This document shows, in pieces, positions 40,524 through 48,964 of a stretch of DNA of 64,000 nucleotides (within the stretch, counting starts at the first letter, position 1; every line of letters starts with the position of its first letter). The position numbers were made by a program, and so were the translations under genes. The notes beneath the pieces were generated by a model. That model was not told the DNA's origin and did no database searches. It saw only the letters and a program-made list of their open reading frames with translations. Location of the stretch: positions 87,731 through 151,730 of the forward strand of contig NZ_LN908977.1 in NCBI RefSeq assembly GCF_001486165.1. Reading direction: 5' to 3'. The stretch comes from Bittarella massiliensis (ex Durand et al. 2017) (GTDB lineage: Bacteria > Bacillota > Clostridia > Oscillospirales > Ruminococcaceae).

Positions 40524-41695
40524 GTTTTTACAGCGATCTGCGCTTCTTTTTGGTGCTGGCGGCGGCCCTGGTGCCGGCGGCGGTGTTGGGGCTGCGGGAA
40601 AGGTCCCTCAAGGGGTACAGCTTCGCCCTCTCGCTGCTCTTTATCTGGCTGGTGTACGGCGGGCAGCCGGCGCAGTTGCTCTGGCTGGCGGGCTTTTATC
40701 TGCTGGAACTGCACGCCGTCAAGGGCTACCTGCTGCTGCGCCGCAAGTTCGGCCGCAACAGCGTGATCTACGGCCACTTCGTGGCCCTGGCCCTGGCGCC
40801 GCTTCTGCTCTACAAGTTCTCCGGTCTCTTTGGCAAGAGCGTGTTCGGCTTTCTGGGCATCAGCTACTTGAGCTTTAAGGTGCTGCAGGTCATCATCGAG
40901 ATATACGACGGGGTCATCAAGGAGATGGGCGGACTGGAGCTCTCCAGCTTCCTCCTCTTCTTCCCGGCCATCAGCTCGGGCCCCATCGACCGCAGCCGCC
41001 GCTTTCTGGCGGACTGGCACACCGTCTATTCCCGGGAGGAGTACCGCAAACTGCTGGGGACGGGGTTGCAGAAGATCGCCCTGGGGCTCTTTTACAAGTA
41101 CGCCCTCTCCCAGCTGTTTTACCAGGTGATGGGCCGTTTTGCCCACCGCTACCGCCCCCTGCCGCTGGCGGGGTACGGGTACAGCTACGGCTTCTACCTC
41201 TTTTTCGACTTTGCCGGCTACAGCCTGATGGCCATCGGGGTCAGCTACATCCTGGGCATCCATACCCCGGAGAACTTCGACAAGCCCTTTTTGAGCGTGG
41301 ACATGAAGGACTTCTGGAACCGCTGGCACATCACCCTCTCCCACTGGTTCCGGGACTTTCTCTTCTCCCGCTTTATGATGAACGCCATCCGCAAAAAGTG
41401 GTTTTCCAGCCGCCTGAACGGGGCGGCGGCAGGGCTGGTCGTGAACATGCTGGTGATGGGCCTCTGGCATGGGTTGACAGTTGATTACATTCTCTATGGG
41501 CTTTATCACGGCGTTCTCCTCGCCGCTACGGAAGTTTATCAAAAGAAGTCCAAGATATATAAAAACAATAAGAAGAAGACATGGTATAAAGTCGTATCCT
41601 GGTTTGTCACATTTCACCTGGTGATGTTTGGCTTTTTTGTTTTTTCGGGCAAGTTTACCGAGGTGATTCAGGTTGCCCTGCTGAAGTTGATGTAA
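40520..41695 (+). CDS. dltB: D-alanyl transfer membrane O-acyltransferase DltB
   Basis: A 391-residue MBOAT-family membrane protein (about eleven hydrophobic segments) that moves D-alanine across the membrane to teichoic acid. The conserved histidine lies in MGLWHGLTVDY, with FWNRWHITLSHWFRDF before it. Start GTG overlaps the dltA stop (GTGA). Base composition changes sharply inside the gene: up to about 41475 it is as GC-rich as dltA, then the last about 220 bases are AT-rich. Confidence 0.96.
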   Translation: MSFYSDLRFFLVLAAALVPAAVLGLRERSLKGYSFALSLLFIWLVYGGQPAQLLWLAGFYLLELHAVKGYLLLRRKFGRNSVIYGHFVALALAPLLLYKFSGLFGKSVFGFLGISYLSFKVLQVIIEIYDGVIKEMGGLELSSFLLFFPAISSGPIDRSRRFLADWHTVYSREEYRKLLGTGLQKIALGLFYKYALSQLFYQVMGRFAHRYRPLPLAGYGYSYGFYLFFDFAGYSLMAIGVSYILGIHTPENFDKPFLSVDMKDFWNRWHITLSHWFRDFLFSRFMMNAIRKKWFSSRLNGAAAGLVVNMLVMGLWHGLTVDYILYGLYHGVLLAATEVYQKKSKIYKNNKKKTWYKVVSWFVTFHLVMFGFFVFSGKFTEVIQVALLKLM

Positions 41696-41729
41696 ACAGA
41701 TGATCGACAATGAGAAAGGAAGATGGACG

Positions 41730-41963
41730 ATGGAAGATAAGGTGCTTGCAATGCTGGAAGAACTCTGTGACGATGCGATCGTCAGAGAGGATTTGGACAC
41801 AGAACTCTACGAGACGGGGTTGATCGACTCTCTCGCTTTTACAGAGCTGCTGGTACAGATCGAGGACGATTTTGGCGTGGTGATCTCTCCCTCGGAACTG
41901 GAGAGAAGTGAGTTTGATACCCCCCGAAAGATCATTGCGCAAATCCAGTCGAGAATGGCGTAG
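41730..41963 (+). CDS. dltC: D-alanyl carrier protein
   Basis: A 77-residue acyl-carrier-like protein that holds D-alanine on phosphopantetheine. The attachment serine is in GLIDSLAFTELL. Start ATG 41730 is preferred because AAAGGAAG is 7 bases upstream and the length then matches the family. Codons are more AT-rich than in dltA. Confidence 0.95.
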   Translation: MEDKVLAMLEELCDDAIVREDLDTELYETGLIDSLAFTELLVQIEDDFGVVISPSELERSEFDTPRKIIAQIQSRMA

Positions 41964-42078
41964 TATCGGCGCGAGCGACAGAACTGCCAGTGGATGAGGC
42001 CTTTCAAACAAGAAGTGGTATGGTCTCTGGATTGTCAAAACGGGAAGAGAACTGCTGCGGCAAAACCGAAGGGGGGAA

Positions 42079-43293
42079 ATGGACAACGTGAAAAAAGGAA
42101 TGGCATTTCTTTTGGCGGCAGTTTTGGCATTGGGCTGCGTTTGGGGCTCATCAAAAGTTTTGGACACCCGCCTCTTTCACTTGAGAGACAACTTAATTTA
42201 CAATACCGGCTTGGAAAAGTACAACTGTCCAGACGCATTTGATGACATACTAAATGAAAACAGTGTTTTGCTTTTGGGTTCTTCTGAACTTTCGCTGGGA
42301 GAGGAGAACACCCACCCCCAAATTGTATTCAACAATGGAAACGGGGACTTTCAGACAGTTGTCATGGGGGCGCCAAACAACCAGAGCTTGAGCCATGCCA
42401 TCCATCTGGGGGCCTTGGCTGACAAGTGCAAGTCCAACAAAGTCGTATTGATCTTGTCTCCCCAGTGGTTTACCGCCGACGGTGTCTCTTCAGGCGCTTT
42501 TTCCAGCCGCTTTTATCCACAGATGTTTGACGGATTTATGAAAAATAAGCGCATTAGTGACCGGACGAAGAAGAGGGTGGTCAAGCGCTGTAAGAGCCTG
42601 TTGGAAAAGGATCCGAAACAGAAAAAGAGGGTCGAGCTCTATGAGAAGATCTATCTGACAGGAGACATCGATCCGTTTGATTACCTCTATTTAAATTTGA
42701 CAGAGCAATTTTTGGAGATACAGTCAAAGTACAATGTGGTTAGGACCCAGGAAAACCCCAAATTGAGCCGCGAGGGTTGGTATAACCCTCGCGCCCTAAC
42801 CCTCCCCACCGCACCCGAGAGAGTAAAGACTTCTGAAATCGATTTTCAAGCTCTACTGGAATCGGCCGAGGAGAAGGGGGAGCAGTCCTGTACAAACAAC
42901 CCATTTTACATTTCTGACACCTCTTTTAATAAGATGTCGAAGGTGCGGGACGCCGGTATTCGCACCTCCAATCGCAATTTGACATCTTCCAATTCGCCGG
43001 AATATGAGGACTTAGAGCTGTTTTTACAGGTGTGCAGGGAGACCGGCATAGAAGTCATGCTGGTGAGCGTGCCGGTCAACGGCTATTGGTATGATTACAC
43101 CGGCTCTTCAAAGACAGACCGGGAAACATACTACCAAAACATCCGCAACATCGCCGAGCAAAACGGGGTGCAGCTGGCCGACTACTCCGACCGGGAATAC
43201 GAGCCCTATTTTTTGAGAGACATCATGCACCTGGGCTGGAAGGGATGGGCGTATCTAGATGAACAGATTTACCAGTTTTATCAGGCGGATTAA
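42079..43293 (+). CDS. dltD: D-alanyl-lipoteichoic acid biosynthesis protein DltD
   Basis: A 404-residue membrane-anchored SGNH-hydrolase-like protein acting in teichoic acid D-alanylation. One N-terminal membrane helix (about 8-25), the active serine in LLGSSELS, and the Asp/His pair in RDIMHLGWKGW are visible. GTG 42088 is an alternative start with better ribosome-site spacing (GGGGGG at 42071-42076). The gene is distinctly AT-rich compared with its neighbours. It overlaps dltX by 35 bases in another frame. Confidence 0.94.
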   Translation: MDNVKKGMAFLLAAVLALGCVWGSSKVLDTRLFHLRDNLIYNTGLEKYNCPDAFDDILNENSVLLLGSSELSLGEENTHPQIVFNNGNGDFQTVVMGAPNNQSLSHAIHLGALADKCKSNKVVLILSPQWFTADGVSSGAFSSRFYPQMFDGFMKNKRISDRTKKRVVKRCKSLLEKDPKQKKRVELYEKIYLTGDIDPFDYLYLNLTEQFLEIQSKYNVVRTQENPKLSREGWYNPRALTLPTAPERVKTSEIDFQALLESAEEKGEQSCTNNPFYISDTSFNKMSKVRDAGIRTSNRNLTSSNSPEYEDLELFLQVCRETGIEVMLVSVPVNGYWYDYTGSSKTDRETYYQNIRNIAEQNGVQLADYSDREYEPYFLRDIMHLGWKGWAYLDEQIYQFYQAD

Positions 43294-43420
43294 GGGCAAC
43301 CCCTGGCTCTCCTTCCTGGGGTGGACAGCCTTTTTCTTCCTCCTCTTCATAGGCATCTACATCGGGCTCCTCTGTACCGACTTCTCCACCGCCCCCCAAT
43401 TCCTCTATAACCAATTTTAG
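43259..43420 (+). CDS. dltX: DltX-like small membrane protein
   Basis: A 53-residue protein, overlooked by long-ORF searches. It has a basic N-terminus (NRFTSFIRRIKGNP), one membrane helix (WLSFLGWTAFFFLLFIGIYI, about 16-35) and the C-terminus APQFLYNQF. The hallmark of DltX is this short build with a C-terminal F-x-YN-x-F motif; DltX is needed for D-alanylation and interacts with DltB and DltD. Usually dltX lies before dltA; here it is the last gene and its start overlaps the 3' end of dltD. Confidence 0.82.
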   Translation: MNRFTSFIRRIKGNPWLSFLGWTAFFFLLFIGIYIGLLCTDFSTAPQFLYNQF

Positions 43421-43565
43421 AGGGGCCTTCGCCGTCCACGGCGTTCGCCTTATTTCGACAGGTTTCTCTTGTGCGAAGCGCTGCTTTTTGATCCCTTTTT
43501 TCGACAGACAGCACAAGAAGTTTAAAAAAGCACACCGCCCCCTGTTCCTTTTTCCGCCCTTCGAC

Positions 43566-43571
43566 TATACT
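43566..43571 (+). promoter_or_regulatory. -10 element before the 43607 lipoprotein gene
   Basis: TATACT at 43566-43571 with no strong -35. Two Spo0A-box-like TTCGACA heptamers lie upstream at 43454-43460 and 43500-43506. Between 43421 and 43565 I see no gene. Confidence 0.45.
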
Positions 43572-43606
43572 AGAGGGGGAAATTGGGCGGAAAGGGGGCG
43601 GCCTCT

Positions 43607-44260
43607 GTGAAGCAGATGGGACGGGTATTGGCGATGGTGCTGCTGTGTACCCTTTTGGTGGGCTGTGCCCCCGCTGCCCCCAACCGGGCGGAGAGCAGTT
43701 CTGTCCCGGCGGGGGAGAGCTACTTTCCCGCCGATCTCAGCGAGAACCAGGTGATCGACGTCTACCTGGACCGCTGCCGCTGGCTGGCGGCCGAGGCGCC
43801 CGACTGGACCAGTGCGGAGCAACTGTCCCCCGACACTCTGGTGGTGCTGGGCTACTATCTCCCCCTTTACCCCGACAACCGGGCGCCGGATCGCCCCTAT
43901 TACAACTACGGGGCCGCGTCGGCGGACGAGCTCTCCGGCTACCTCTTTCCCCAGGACGAGGTGGAGGGGGTTTGCCAGCGCTACTTTGGGGTGCCGCCCC
44001 AGTGGGTGCGGGAGAGCGAGCGCTACCTGCCCGAGCGGGAGAGCTACGCCCTCATCTACCGCCCCGTTCCCCGCGAATACCTGTTTGCGCTGGACGACTG
44101 GCAGGTGGGCGGGTCGCTGATGAGCCTTTCGGTGAGTGTCTACGAGCGGACGGTGGACGGCGAGCGGGGGTCCCTCCTGCGACGGCGGCGCATCTCCATC
44201 GAGGGGACCGGGGACGGGGGCTTTCACTACGTGGGGGTCACCACCCTGCCCACCCAGTGA
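43607..44260 (+). CDS. Lipoprotein of unknown function
   Basis: A 217-residue exported lipoprotein. The signal LAMVLLCTLLVGC gives a lipobox cysteine at about residue 20, followed by a Ser/Pro/Ala linker. The mature part is Tyr- and acid-rich (YFPADLSENQVIDVYLD, YYLPLYPDNRAPDRPYYNYG) and ends in alternating charged beta strands. I recognise no family. GTG 43607 places the basic residues next to the signal and follows AAAGGGGG. It is monocistronic. Confidence 0.7.
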   Translation: MKQMGRVLAMVLLCTLLVGCAPAAPNRAESSSVPAGESYFPADLSENQVIDVYLDRCRWLAAEAPDWTSAEQLSPDTLVVLGYYLPLYPDNRAPDRPYYNYGAASADELSGYLFPQDEVEGVCQRYFGVPPQWVRESERYLPERESYALIYRPVPREYLFALDDWQVGGSLMSLSVSVYERTVDGERGSLLRRRRISIEGTGDGGFHYVGVTTLPTQ

Positions 44261-44306
44261 CGGGGGCCCTTGACCCAGCAAAATGAAATGTCAAAAACAG
44301 AGAGAG

Positions 44307-44349
44307 GCCCGGAAGGCGCTGCAGAGGCTGCTTTCCGGGCGCTTTTTTT
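44307..44349 (+). terminator. Terminator of the lipoprotein gene
   Basis: GCCCGGAAGGC (44307-44317) pairs with GCTTTCCGGGC (44330-44340), then GCTTTTTTT. Confidence 0.82.
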
Positions 44350-44376
44350 GCCCCTCCCGGTGGGGGGAGGCAGCCA

Positions 44377-44419
44377 GAGAGGAAGGCCCGGCAGATGTTT
44401 CTGCCGGGCCTTCCTCTCC
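44377..44419. terminator. Second hairpin, between converging genes
   Basis: A nearly perfect 19-bp arm (GAGAGGAAGGCCCGGCAGA with its complement) around a short TGTT loop. It lies directly downstream of the minus-strand kinase gene and probably ends it, though the U tract on the minus strand is poor. Confidence 0.6.
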
Positions 44420-44421
44420 CT

Positions 44422-44934
44422 TTATCCGATGCAGTCGGGCAGCTTGTCGCCGGGGCGGATCACCCAGTCGGCCTCTCCCTCGGCGAGGGGCTCGAAGCGG
44501 CTGTCGAAGAGGGCCTGCATCGCGGGGTCGATGCAGTATTCCCGCCCCTGGGCGTCGGCATTTCGCCGCGCCAGCCGCCGGGCGCGCAGGTCGGCGGGGG
44601 CGGTGAAGAGGAGCAGCTTGACCGGCACCCCCGCCTCGGCGAACCGGGCCCGGGTCTCGGCCCGCTCCGCCGCGCTCCAAAAGCCAAAGTCCAGCAGCAC
44701 ATCCGCCCCGGCCAGGGCGATCTCCTCCGCCCTCGCCAGCAGGTAGGCGCGGCACCGCTCCCAGACCGCCCGGTGGGCCTCCCCCAGGTATTCGGGGAAG
44801 AGGGCGAGCATCAGCTCGTCCGCCGAGAGCAGGGCGGCCCCCCGCTCGGCCTGCCAGGTCCGGGCAAAGGTGCTCTTGCCGCTGCCGGTCTTGCCGCAGA
44901 GCAGGTAGACGGTGCCGGTGGGCTTTCTCTCCAT
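44422..44934 (-). CDS. P-loop kinase (AAA_33/zeta-like)
   Basis: A 170-residue nucleotide-binding protein. Walker A GKTGSGKST lies at about residue 14, then SADELMLALFPEY, and LLDFGFWSAAERAETRARF in the position of a substrate-binding lid. Such proteins phosphorylate small molecules (sugars, antibiotics, nucleotide sugars) or act as zeta-type kinases; no antitoxin partner is present, and the substrate is unknown. ATG 44934 lies 7 bases after GGAGG. It is separated from murC by a terminator. Confidence 0.82.
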   Translation of the reverse strand: MERKPTGTVYLLCGKTGSGKSTFARTWQAERGAALLSADELMLALFPEYLGEAHRAVWERCRAYLLARAEEIALAGADVLLDFGFWSAAERAETRARFAEAGVPVKLLLFTAPADLRARRLARRNADAQGREYCIDPAMQALFDSRFEPLAEGEADWVIRPGDKLPDCIG

Positions 44935-44954
44935 CAAAATTCCTCCCTCCCAGC

Positions 44955-44990
44955 AAAAAAAGGCGCCCGGCAGCTGCTGCCGGGTGCCCT
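44955..44990 (-). terminator. murC terminator
   Basis: On the minus strand GGCACCCGGCAGC pairs with GCTGCCGGGCGCC, followed by TTTTTTT (plus A run 44955-44961), three bases after the murC stop. Confidence 0.88.
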
Positions 44991-44993
44991 CTG

Positions 44994-46370
44994 TCAGTTC
45001 TTTTTCTCTCCCAGCAGCAACTTGTCGATCTTGTAGACGTCGCCGCAGCCCAGGGTGAGCACCAGGTCGCCCGGCTCCACGTGTGCCAGCAGGTAGTCGG
45101 CCACCTCGGGGAAGGTGTCCAACTGCACGCTGCCGGGCACCTTGTCGGCCAGGTCCTTGGCGTGGATGCCGTAGGTGTTGATCTCCCTCGCGCCCATGAT
45201 GGCGGTGATCACCGCCCGGTCGGCGATCTGCAGGACCCGCGCGAAGTCGTCCAGCAGGATCGAGGTGCGGGAGAAGGTGAAGGGCTGAAAGACCGCCCAC
45301 ACCTTGTTGTAGCCCATCTGGGTGGCCACCTTGAGGGTCGCCTCCAGCTCGGCGGGGTGGTGGGCGTAGTCGTCGGCCACGGTGAAGCCGTTCACCTCCC
45401 CCAAAAACTCAAACCGGCGGCCCGCCCCGCCGAAGTGGGGCAGGTGCTCCTCCAGCTGGGCGGGGGTGACCCCGCACTGCAGCGCCGCCACACAGACGGC
45501 CAGGGAGTTGAGGACGTTGTGCCGCCCCGGCACCCCCAGTCGGATCCGGCAGAGGGTCTCTTCCCGGTGGCAGAGGTCGTACTGGTAAAAGACCCCCCGC
45601 TCCACGGCAATGTTCTCGGCGGTGTAGTCGAGCCCCTCCTTGGTGCCGAAGGTGAGGATGGGCACCGTCACCCCGTCCAGGGATCTCATAGAGTTCTCGT
45701 CGTCCCCGTTGACGATGACCATCTTGCTGGCCATCTTGTTGAAGGCGTTGAAGGAGCGGATGATGTTCTCGAGATTTTTGAAGTACTCCAGGTGGTCCCG
45801 GTCGATGTTGAGGACCACCGAGACGTCGGGGCTGAGCTTTAAAAAGGTGTCCACGTACTCGCAGGACTCGCAGACGAAGGTCTCGCTCTTCCCCACCCGG
45901 CCGTTGCCGCCGATGCTGCGCAGCTTGCCGCCGATGACCGCCGTGGGGTCGGCCCCGCAGTCCAGCAGCAGCTGGGTGAGCATGGCGGTGGAGGTGGTCT
46001 TGCCGTGGGTGCCGCAGATGCAGACGGCGTTTGGATACTGGCGGGAGATGACCCCCAGCAGCACCGAGCGCTCGATGACGGTGGCGTTGGAGGCCTTGGC
46101 CGCCAGCAGCTCGGGATTGTCCTTCATGATGGCCGCGGTGTAGACCACCAAGTCGGCCCCCTCGATGTTTTTGGGGTCGTGGCCCAGGTGCACCGGGATC
46201 CCCAGCCCCCGCACCAGGGCAAGGGTGTCGGTCTCGTTGTTGTCCGAGCCGGTGATGAAATAGCCCTTGTCGTGCAGGATCTGAGCGAGGGGGAACATCC
46301 CCGACCCGCCGATGCCGATGAAATGAACGTGCTGTTTGCCCTTGAGCAAGTCCTCGTAGATAACTGCCAT
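44994..46370 (-). CDS. murC: UDP-N-acetylmuramate--L-alanine ligase
   Basis: A 458-residue cytosolic ligase that adds the first amino acid to the peptidoglycan stem. Motifs: HFIGIGGSGMFPLAQ (nucleotide-sugar binding), P-loop ICGTHGKTTS, NIDRDHLEYF, GRHNVLNSLA, GGAGRRFEFLG and ADDYAHHPAE. Start ATG 46370 is preferred over GTG 46379 because GAGGTG lies 8 bases upstream. It is not in a mur/fts cluster here, but stands alone, divergent from an RpiR regulator. Confidence 0.97.
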   Translation of the reverse strand: MAVIYEDLLKGKQHVHFIGIGGSGMFPLAQILHDKGYFITGSDNNETDTLALVRGLGIPVHLGHDPKNIEGADLVVYTAAIMKDNPELLAAKASNATVIERSVLLGVISRQYPNAVCICGTHGKTTSTAMLTQLLLDCGADPTAVIGGKLRSIGGNGRVGKSETFVCESCEYVDTFLKLSPDVSVVLNIDRDHLEYFKNLENIIRSFNAFNKMASKMVIVNGDDENSMRSLDGVTVPILTFGTKEGLDYTAENIAVERGVFYQYDLCHREETLCRIRLGVPGRHNVLNSLAVCVAALQCGVTPAQLEEHLPHFGGAGRRFEFLGEVNGFTVADDYAHHPAELEATLKVATQMGYNKVWAVFQPFTFSRTSILLDDFARVLQIADRAVITAIMGAREINTYGIHAKDLADKVPGSVQLDTFPEVADYLLAHVEPGDLVLTLGCGDVYKIDKLLLGEKKN

Positions 46371-46614
46371 GTTGCGCACACCTCGAATATAGTCTCAGGG
46401 ATGGGGGCGCAGGCCCCCGCGAAATAGGATGGGCGATGAGTTCCCATAGAATATACCACATTTCCCCTGCAAAATCCACGCCTTTGCCGGTTTTGCCGCC
46501 ATTTTTGGGAGTTCGCCCCGGCACGGACGGCATTTTGCAAGAAGCTGCCATCATTTCCTGCAAAAAAGGGGGAGAAGGGGCAAAAATTCCTTGCAATTTT
46601 GGCCCCGCAACGAT

Positions 46615-46627
46615 ACACTGATAGTGT
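46615..46627. promoter_or_regulatory. Inverted repeat in the murC-RpiR intergenic region
   Basis: ACACT-GAT-AGTGT at 46615-46627, overlapping a perfect TTGACA (46627-46632). It could be an operator for the adjacent RpiR regulator; no matching -10 was found at normal spacing. Confidence 0.4.
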
Positions 46628-46758
46628 TGACAAATTCGGTAAAAAACAGCCGCTTTCCCAGCGGCGTCCATTCCATTATACGCCGAGTGGCAGACGCCCA
46701 TGCGCGGACGCCCGCCTTTTTTGTGGCCGGCGCGGGGCAGAGAGGCAGGGAGAGGATT

Positions 46759-47622
46759 TTGAGCAGTTTGCTACACACCATCGAGGAGAAGATGGGCCAG
46801 TTTTCCAAGGGGCAGAAGAAGATTGCCCGCTACATCTTTGAAAACTACGACAAGGCCGCCTTTATGACCGCCTCCAAGCTGGGGCGGGAGGTGGGGGTCA
46901 GCGAGTCCACCGTGGTCCGCTTTGCCATGGAGGTGGGCTTTGAGGGCTACCCCCAGTTCCAGCGCTCCCTCAAAGAGCTCATCAAGAGAAACCTCAGCGC
47001 CGTGCAGCGGATGCGGGTCACCTCCGAACAGATCGGCGACCGGGACGTCCTCTCCCGGGTGCTGGAGCTGGACATCGCCACCGTCCGCAAGACTGAGCAG
47101 GCCGTCTCCAGCGAGGACTTCAATCGCGCCGTCGAGACCCTGCTGGAGGCCCGGCGCATCTACATCGTGGGGATGCGGGGGGCCTCCTCCCTCTCCTCCT
47201 TCACCGCCTACTACTTCAACATGATCTTTGAAAACGTCCACCTCGTCAGCGAGGACAAGGGCTCCGATGTCTTTGAGCAGATCGTCCGCATCGGCGAGGG
47301 GGACGTGATCCTGGGCATCAGCTTCCCCCGCTACTCCAAAAAGACGGTGCGGGCGTTGACCTGTGCGGCCAAGAGTGGGGCCAAGGTCATCTCCATCACC
47401 GACAGCGAAAAGTCCCCCATCGCCGCCATGGCCGACACCGTCCTCTACGCCAAGAGCGAGATGATTTCCTTTGTGGACTCGCTGGTGGCCCCTCTCAGCC
47501 TCATCAACGCCCTGATCGTGGCCCTGGGCCAGCGCAAGCAGACCGAGGTGTTTGCCACCCTGGGCAAGCTGGAGACCATGTGGAACGAGGACCAGGTCTA
47601 CGAGAATATCGGCGAGGTGTGA
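46759..47622 (+). CDS. MurR/RpiR-family transcriptional regulator
   Basis: A 287-residue regulator. Residues about 1-75 form the RpiR HTH_6 domain (IEEKMGQFSKGQKKIARYI, MTASKLGREVGVSESTVVRFA). Residues about 115-245 form a SIS sugar-phosphate-binding domain (RIYIVGMRGASSLSSFTAYY, GISFPRYSKKTVRAL, ISITDSEKSP). RpiR proteins respond to amino-sugar or muramic phosphates, which fits the divergent murC neighbour, but the target is unproven. TTG 46759 gives the normal family N-terminus. The next gene begins 10 bases downstream. Confidence 0.93.
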   Translation: MSSLLHTIEEKMGQFSKGQKKIARYIFENYDKAAFMTASKLGREVGVSESTVVRFAMEVGFEGYPQFQRSLKELIKRNLSAVQRMRVTSEQIGDRDVLSRVLELDIATVRKTEQAVSSEDFNRAVETLLEARRIYIVGMRGASSLSSFTAYYFNMIFENVHLVSEDKGSDVFEQIVRIGEGDVILGISFPRYSKKTVRALTCAAKSGAKVISITDSEKSPIAAMADTVLYAKSEMISFVDSLVAPLSLINALIVALGQRKQTEVFATLGKLETMWNEDQVYENIGEV

Positions 47623-47631
47623 GGAGTGGAG

Positions 47632-48873
47632 ATGGAGAGAGTGTACAGCGCCGCGGTGATCGGCGGCGGCCCTGCGGGGCTGATGGCGGCCGGACTGCTC
47701 GGGCAGGGGGGACTGCCGGTCCTCCTGCTGGAAAAGAACGACCAGCCCGGCAAAAAGCTGCGCATCACCGGCAAGGGCCGGTGCAACCTGACCAACAACT
47801 GCGAGGTGGAGGACTTTCTGCGAAACGTCCCCCGCAACCCCCGCTTTCTCTACTCGGCCCTCTACGGCTTCACCCCGCAGGACACCATGGCCTTTTTTGA
47901 GGGGCTGGGGGTCCCCCTCAAGACCGAGCGGGGGGACCGGGTCTTCCCCCAGAGCGACCGGGCCGGCGACGTGGTGGACGCCCTGACCAACTGGTGCCGG
48001 GCCCAGGGGGTGGAATTTCGCCAGGGCGAGGTGGAGGCAGTCGCCCCCGGCGCGCCCTTCTCGCTGTCCCTCAAAGAGGGGGGCGCCGTCTCCGCCCACC
48101 GGGTGGTGGTGGCCACCGGCGGCCTCTCCTATCCGCAGACCGGCAGCACCGGCGACGGCTACCGCTTCGCCCGTCAGCTGGGCCACACCGTCACCCCGCC
48201 GGGGCCCTCCCTGGTGCCCCTGCGCTGCGGCGAACAGTGGTGCAAAAACTGCCAGGGCCTCTCCCTGAAAAACGTCACCCTCACGGTGGAGGAGGTGGGG
48301 AAGAGGCGCCCGGTCTTCAGCGAGCTGGGGGAGATGCTCTTCACCCACTTCGGGGTCTCGGGGCCGCTGGTCCTCTCCGCCTCCTGCCACATGGAGGACG
48401 CGCCCGGGCGCTACCGGCTGCACATCGACCTGAAGCCCGGGCTCACCCGCGAGGCGCTGGACCGCCGGCTGCTGCGGGACTTTGAGGAGTACCGGAACAA
48501 AAACCTGCAAAACGCCCTGGGCAAACTGCTGCCGCAAAAGCTCATCGGCAGCTATGTGGCCCTCACCGGCATCCCCGGCGAGAAGAAGGTCAACCAGCTC
48601 ACCCAGGCCGAGCGGGGGGAGATGGTGCGGGTGATGAAGGACCTGCCCCTCACCGTCTCCGGCTTCCGCCCCGCAGCCGAGGGGATCGTCACCCGCGGCG
48701 GCGTCTCGGTGCGGGAGGTGGACCCCGGCTCCTGCCAGTCCAAGCGCTGCCCAGGCGCCTATTTTGTGGGCGAGGTGCTGGACGTGGACGGCTACACCGG
48801 CGGCTTCAACTTGCAGATCGCCTTTTCCACCGCCGTGGCCGCGGCCCGGGACATCCTGGCCCAGCCCAGGTGA
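47632..48873 (+). CDS. HI0933/BaiN-family FAD flavoprotein
   Basis: A 413-residue flavoprotein of the YhiN/BaiN family. The dinucleotide motif AAVIGGGPAGLMAA, the family signature GKKLRITGKGRCNLTN, VVATGGLSYPQTGSTGDGY and the C-terminal GEVLDVDGYTGGFNLQ are all visible. Members are oxidoreductases of poorly known substrate; one clostridial relative reduces bile-acid intermediates, but sequence alone does not give that function. ATG 47632 follows GAGGAG. It lies at the head of a run of house-keeping genes (cmk, plsC, ispH). Confidence 0.93.
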   Translation: MERVYSAAVIGGGPAGLMAAGLLGQGGLPVLLLEKNDQPGKKLRITGKGRCNLTNNCEVEDFLRNVPRNPRFLYSALYGFTPQDTMAFFEGLGVPLKTERGDRVFPQSDRAGDVVDALTNWCRAQGVEFRQGEVEAVAPGAPFSLSLKEGGAVSAHRVVVATGGLSYPQTGSTGDGYRFARQLGHTVTPPGPSLVPLRCGEQWCKNCQGLSLKNVTLTVEEVGKRRPVFSELGEMLFTHFGVSGPLVLSASCHMEDAPGRYRLHIDLKPGLTREALDRRLLRDFEEYRNKNLQNALGKLLPQKLIGSYVALTGIPGEKKVNQLTQAERGEMVRVMKDLPLTVSGFRPAAEGIVTRGGVSVREVDPGSCQSKRCPGAYFVGEVLDVDGYTGGFNLQIAFSTAVAAARDILAQPR

Positions 48874-48964
48874 CCCTTTCCCTTTTTCTACCGGCCGCCC
48901 TCCGGGGCGGCTTTTGCCCCGGAGGGGGCGCCATTACCACCGATTTCGAGGAGGACGAACAGAT

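Noticed and set aside
44422-44934. Toxin-antitoxin reading of the zeta-like kinase
   Set aside because: No small antitoxin gene is adjacent on either side; murC and a lipoprotein flank it.
44422-45300. Long form (292 residues) of the P-loop kinase
   Set aside because: The extension is antisense-frame sequence within murC; ATG 44934 with GGAGG is the real start.
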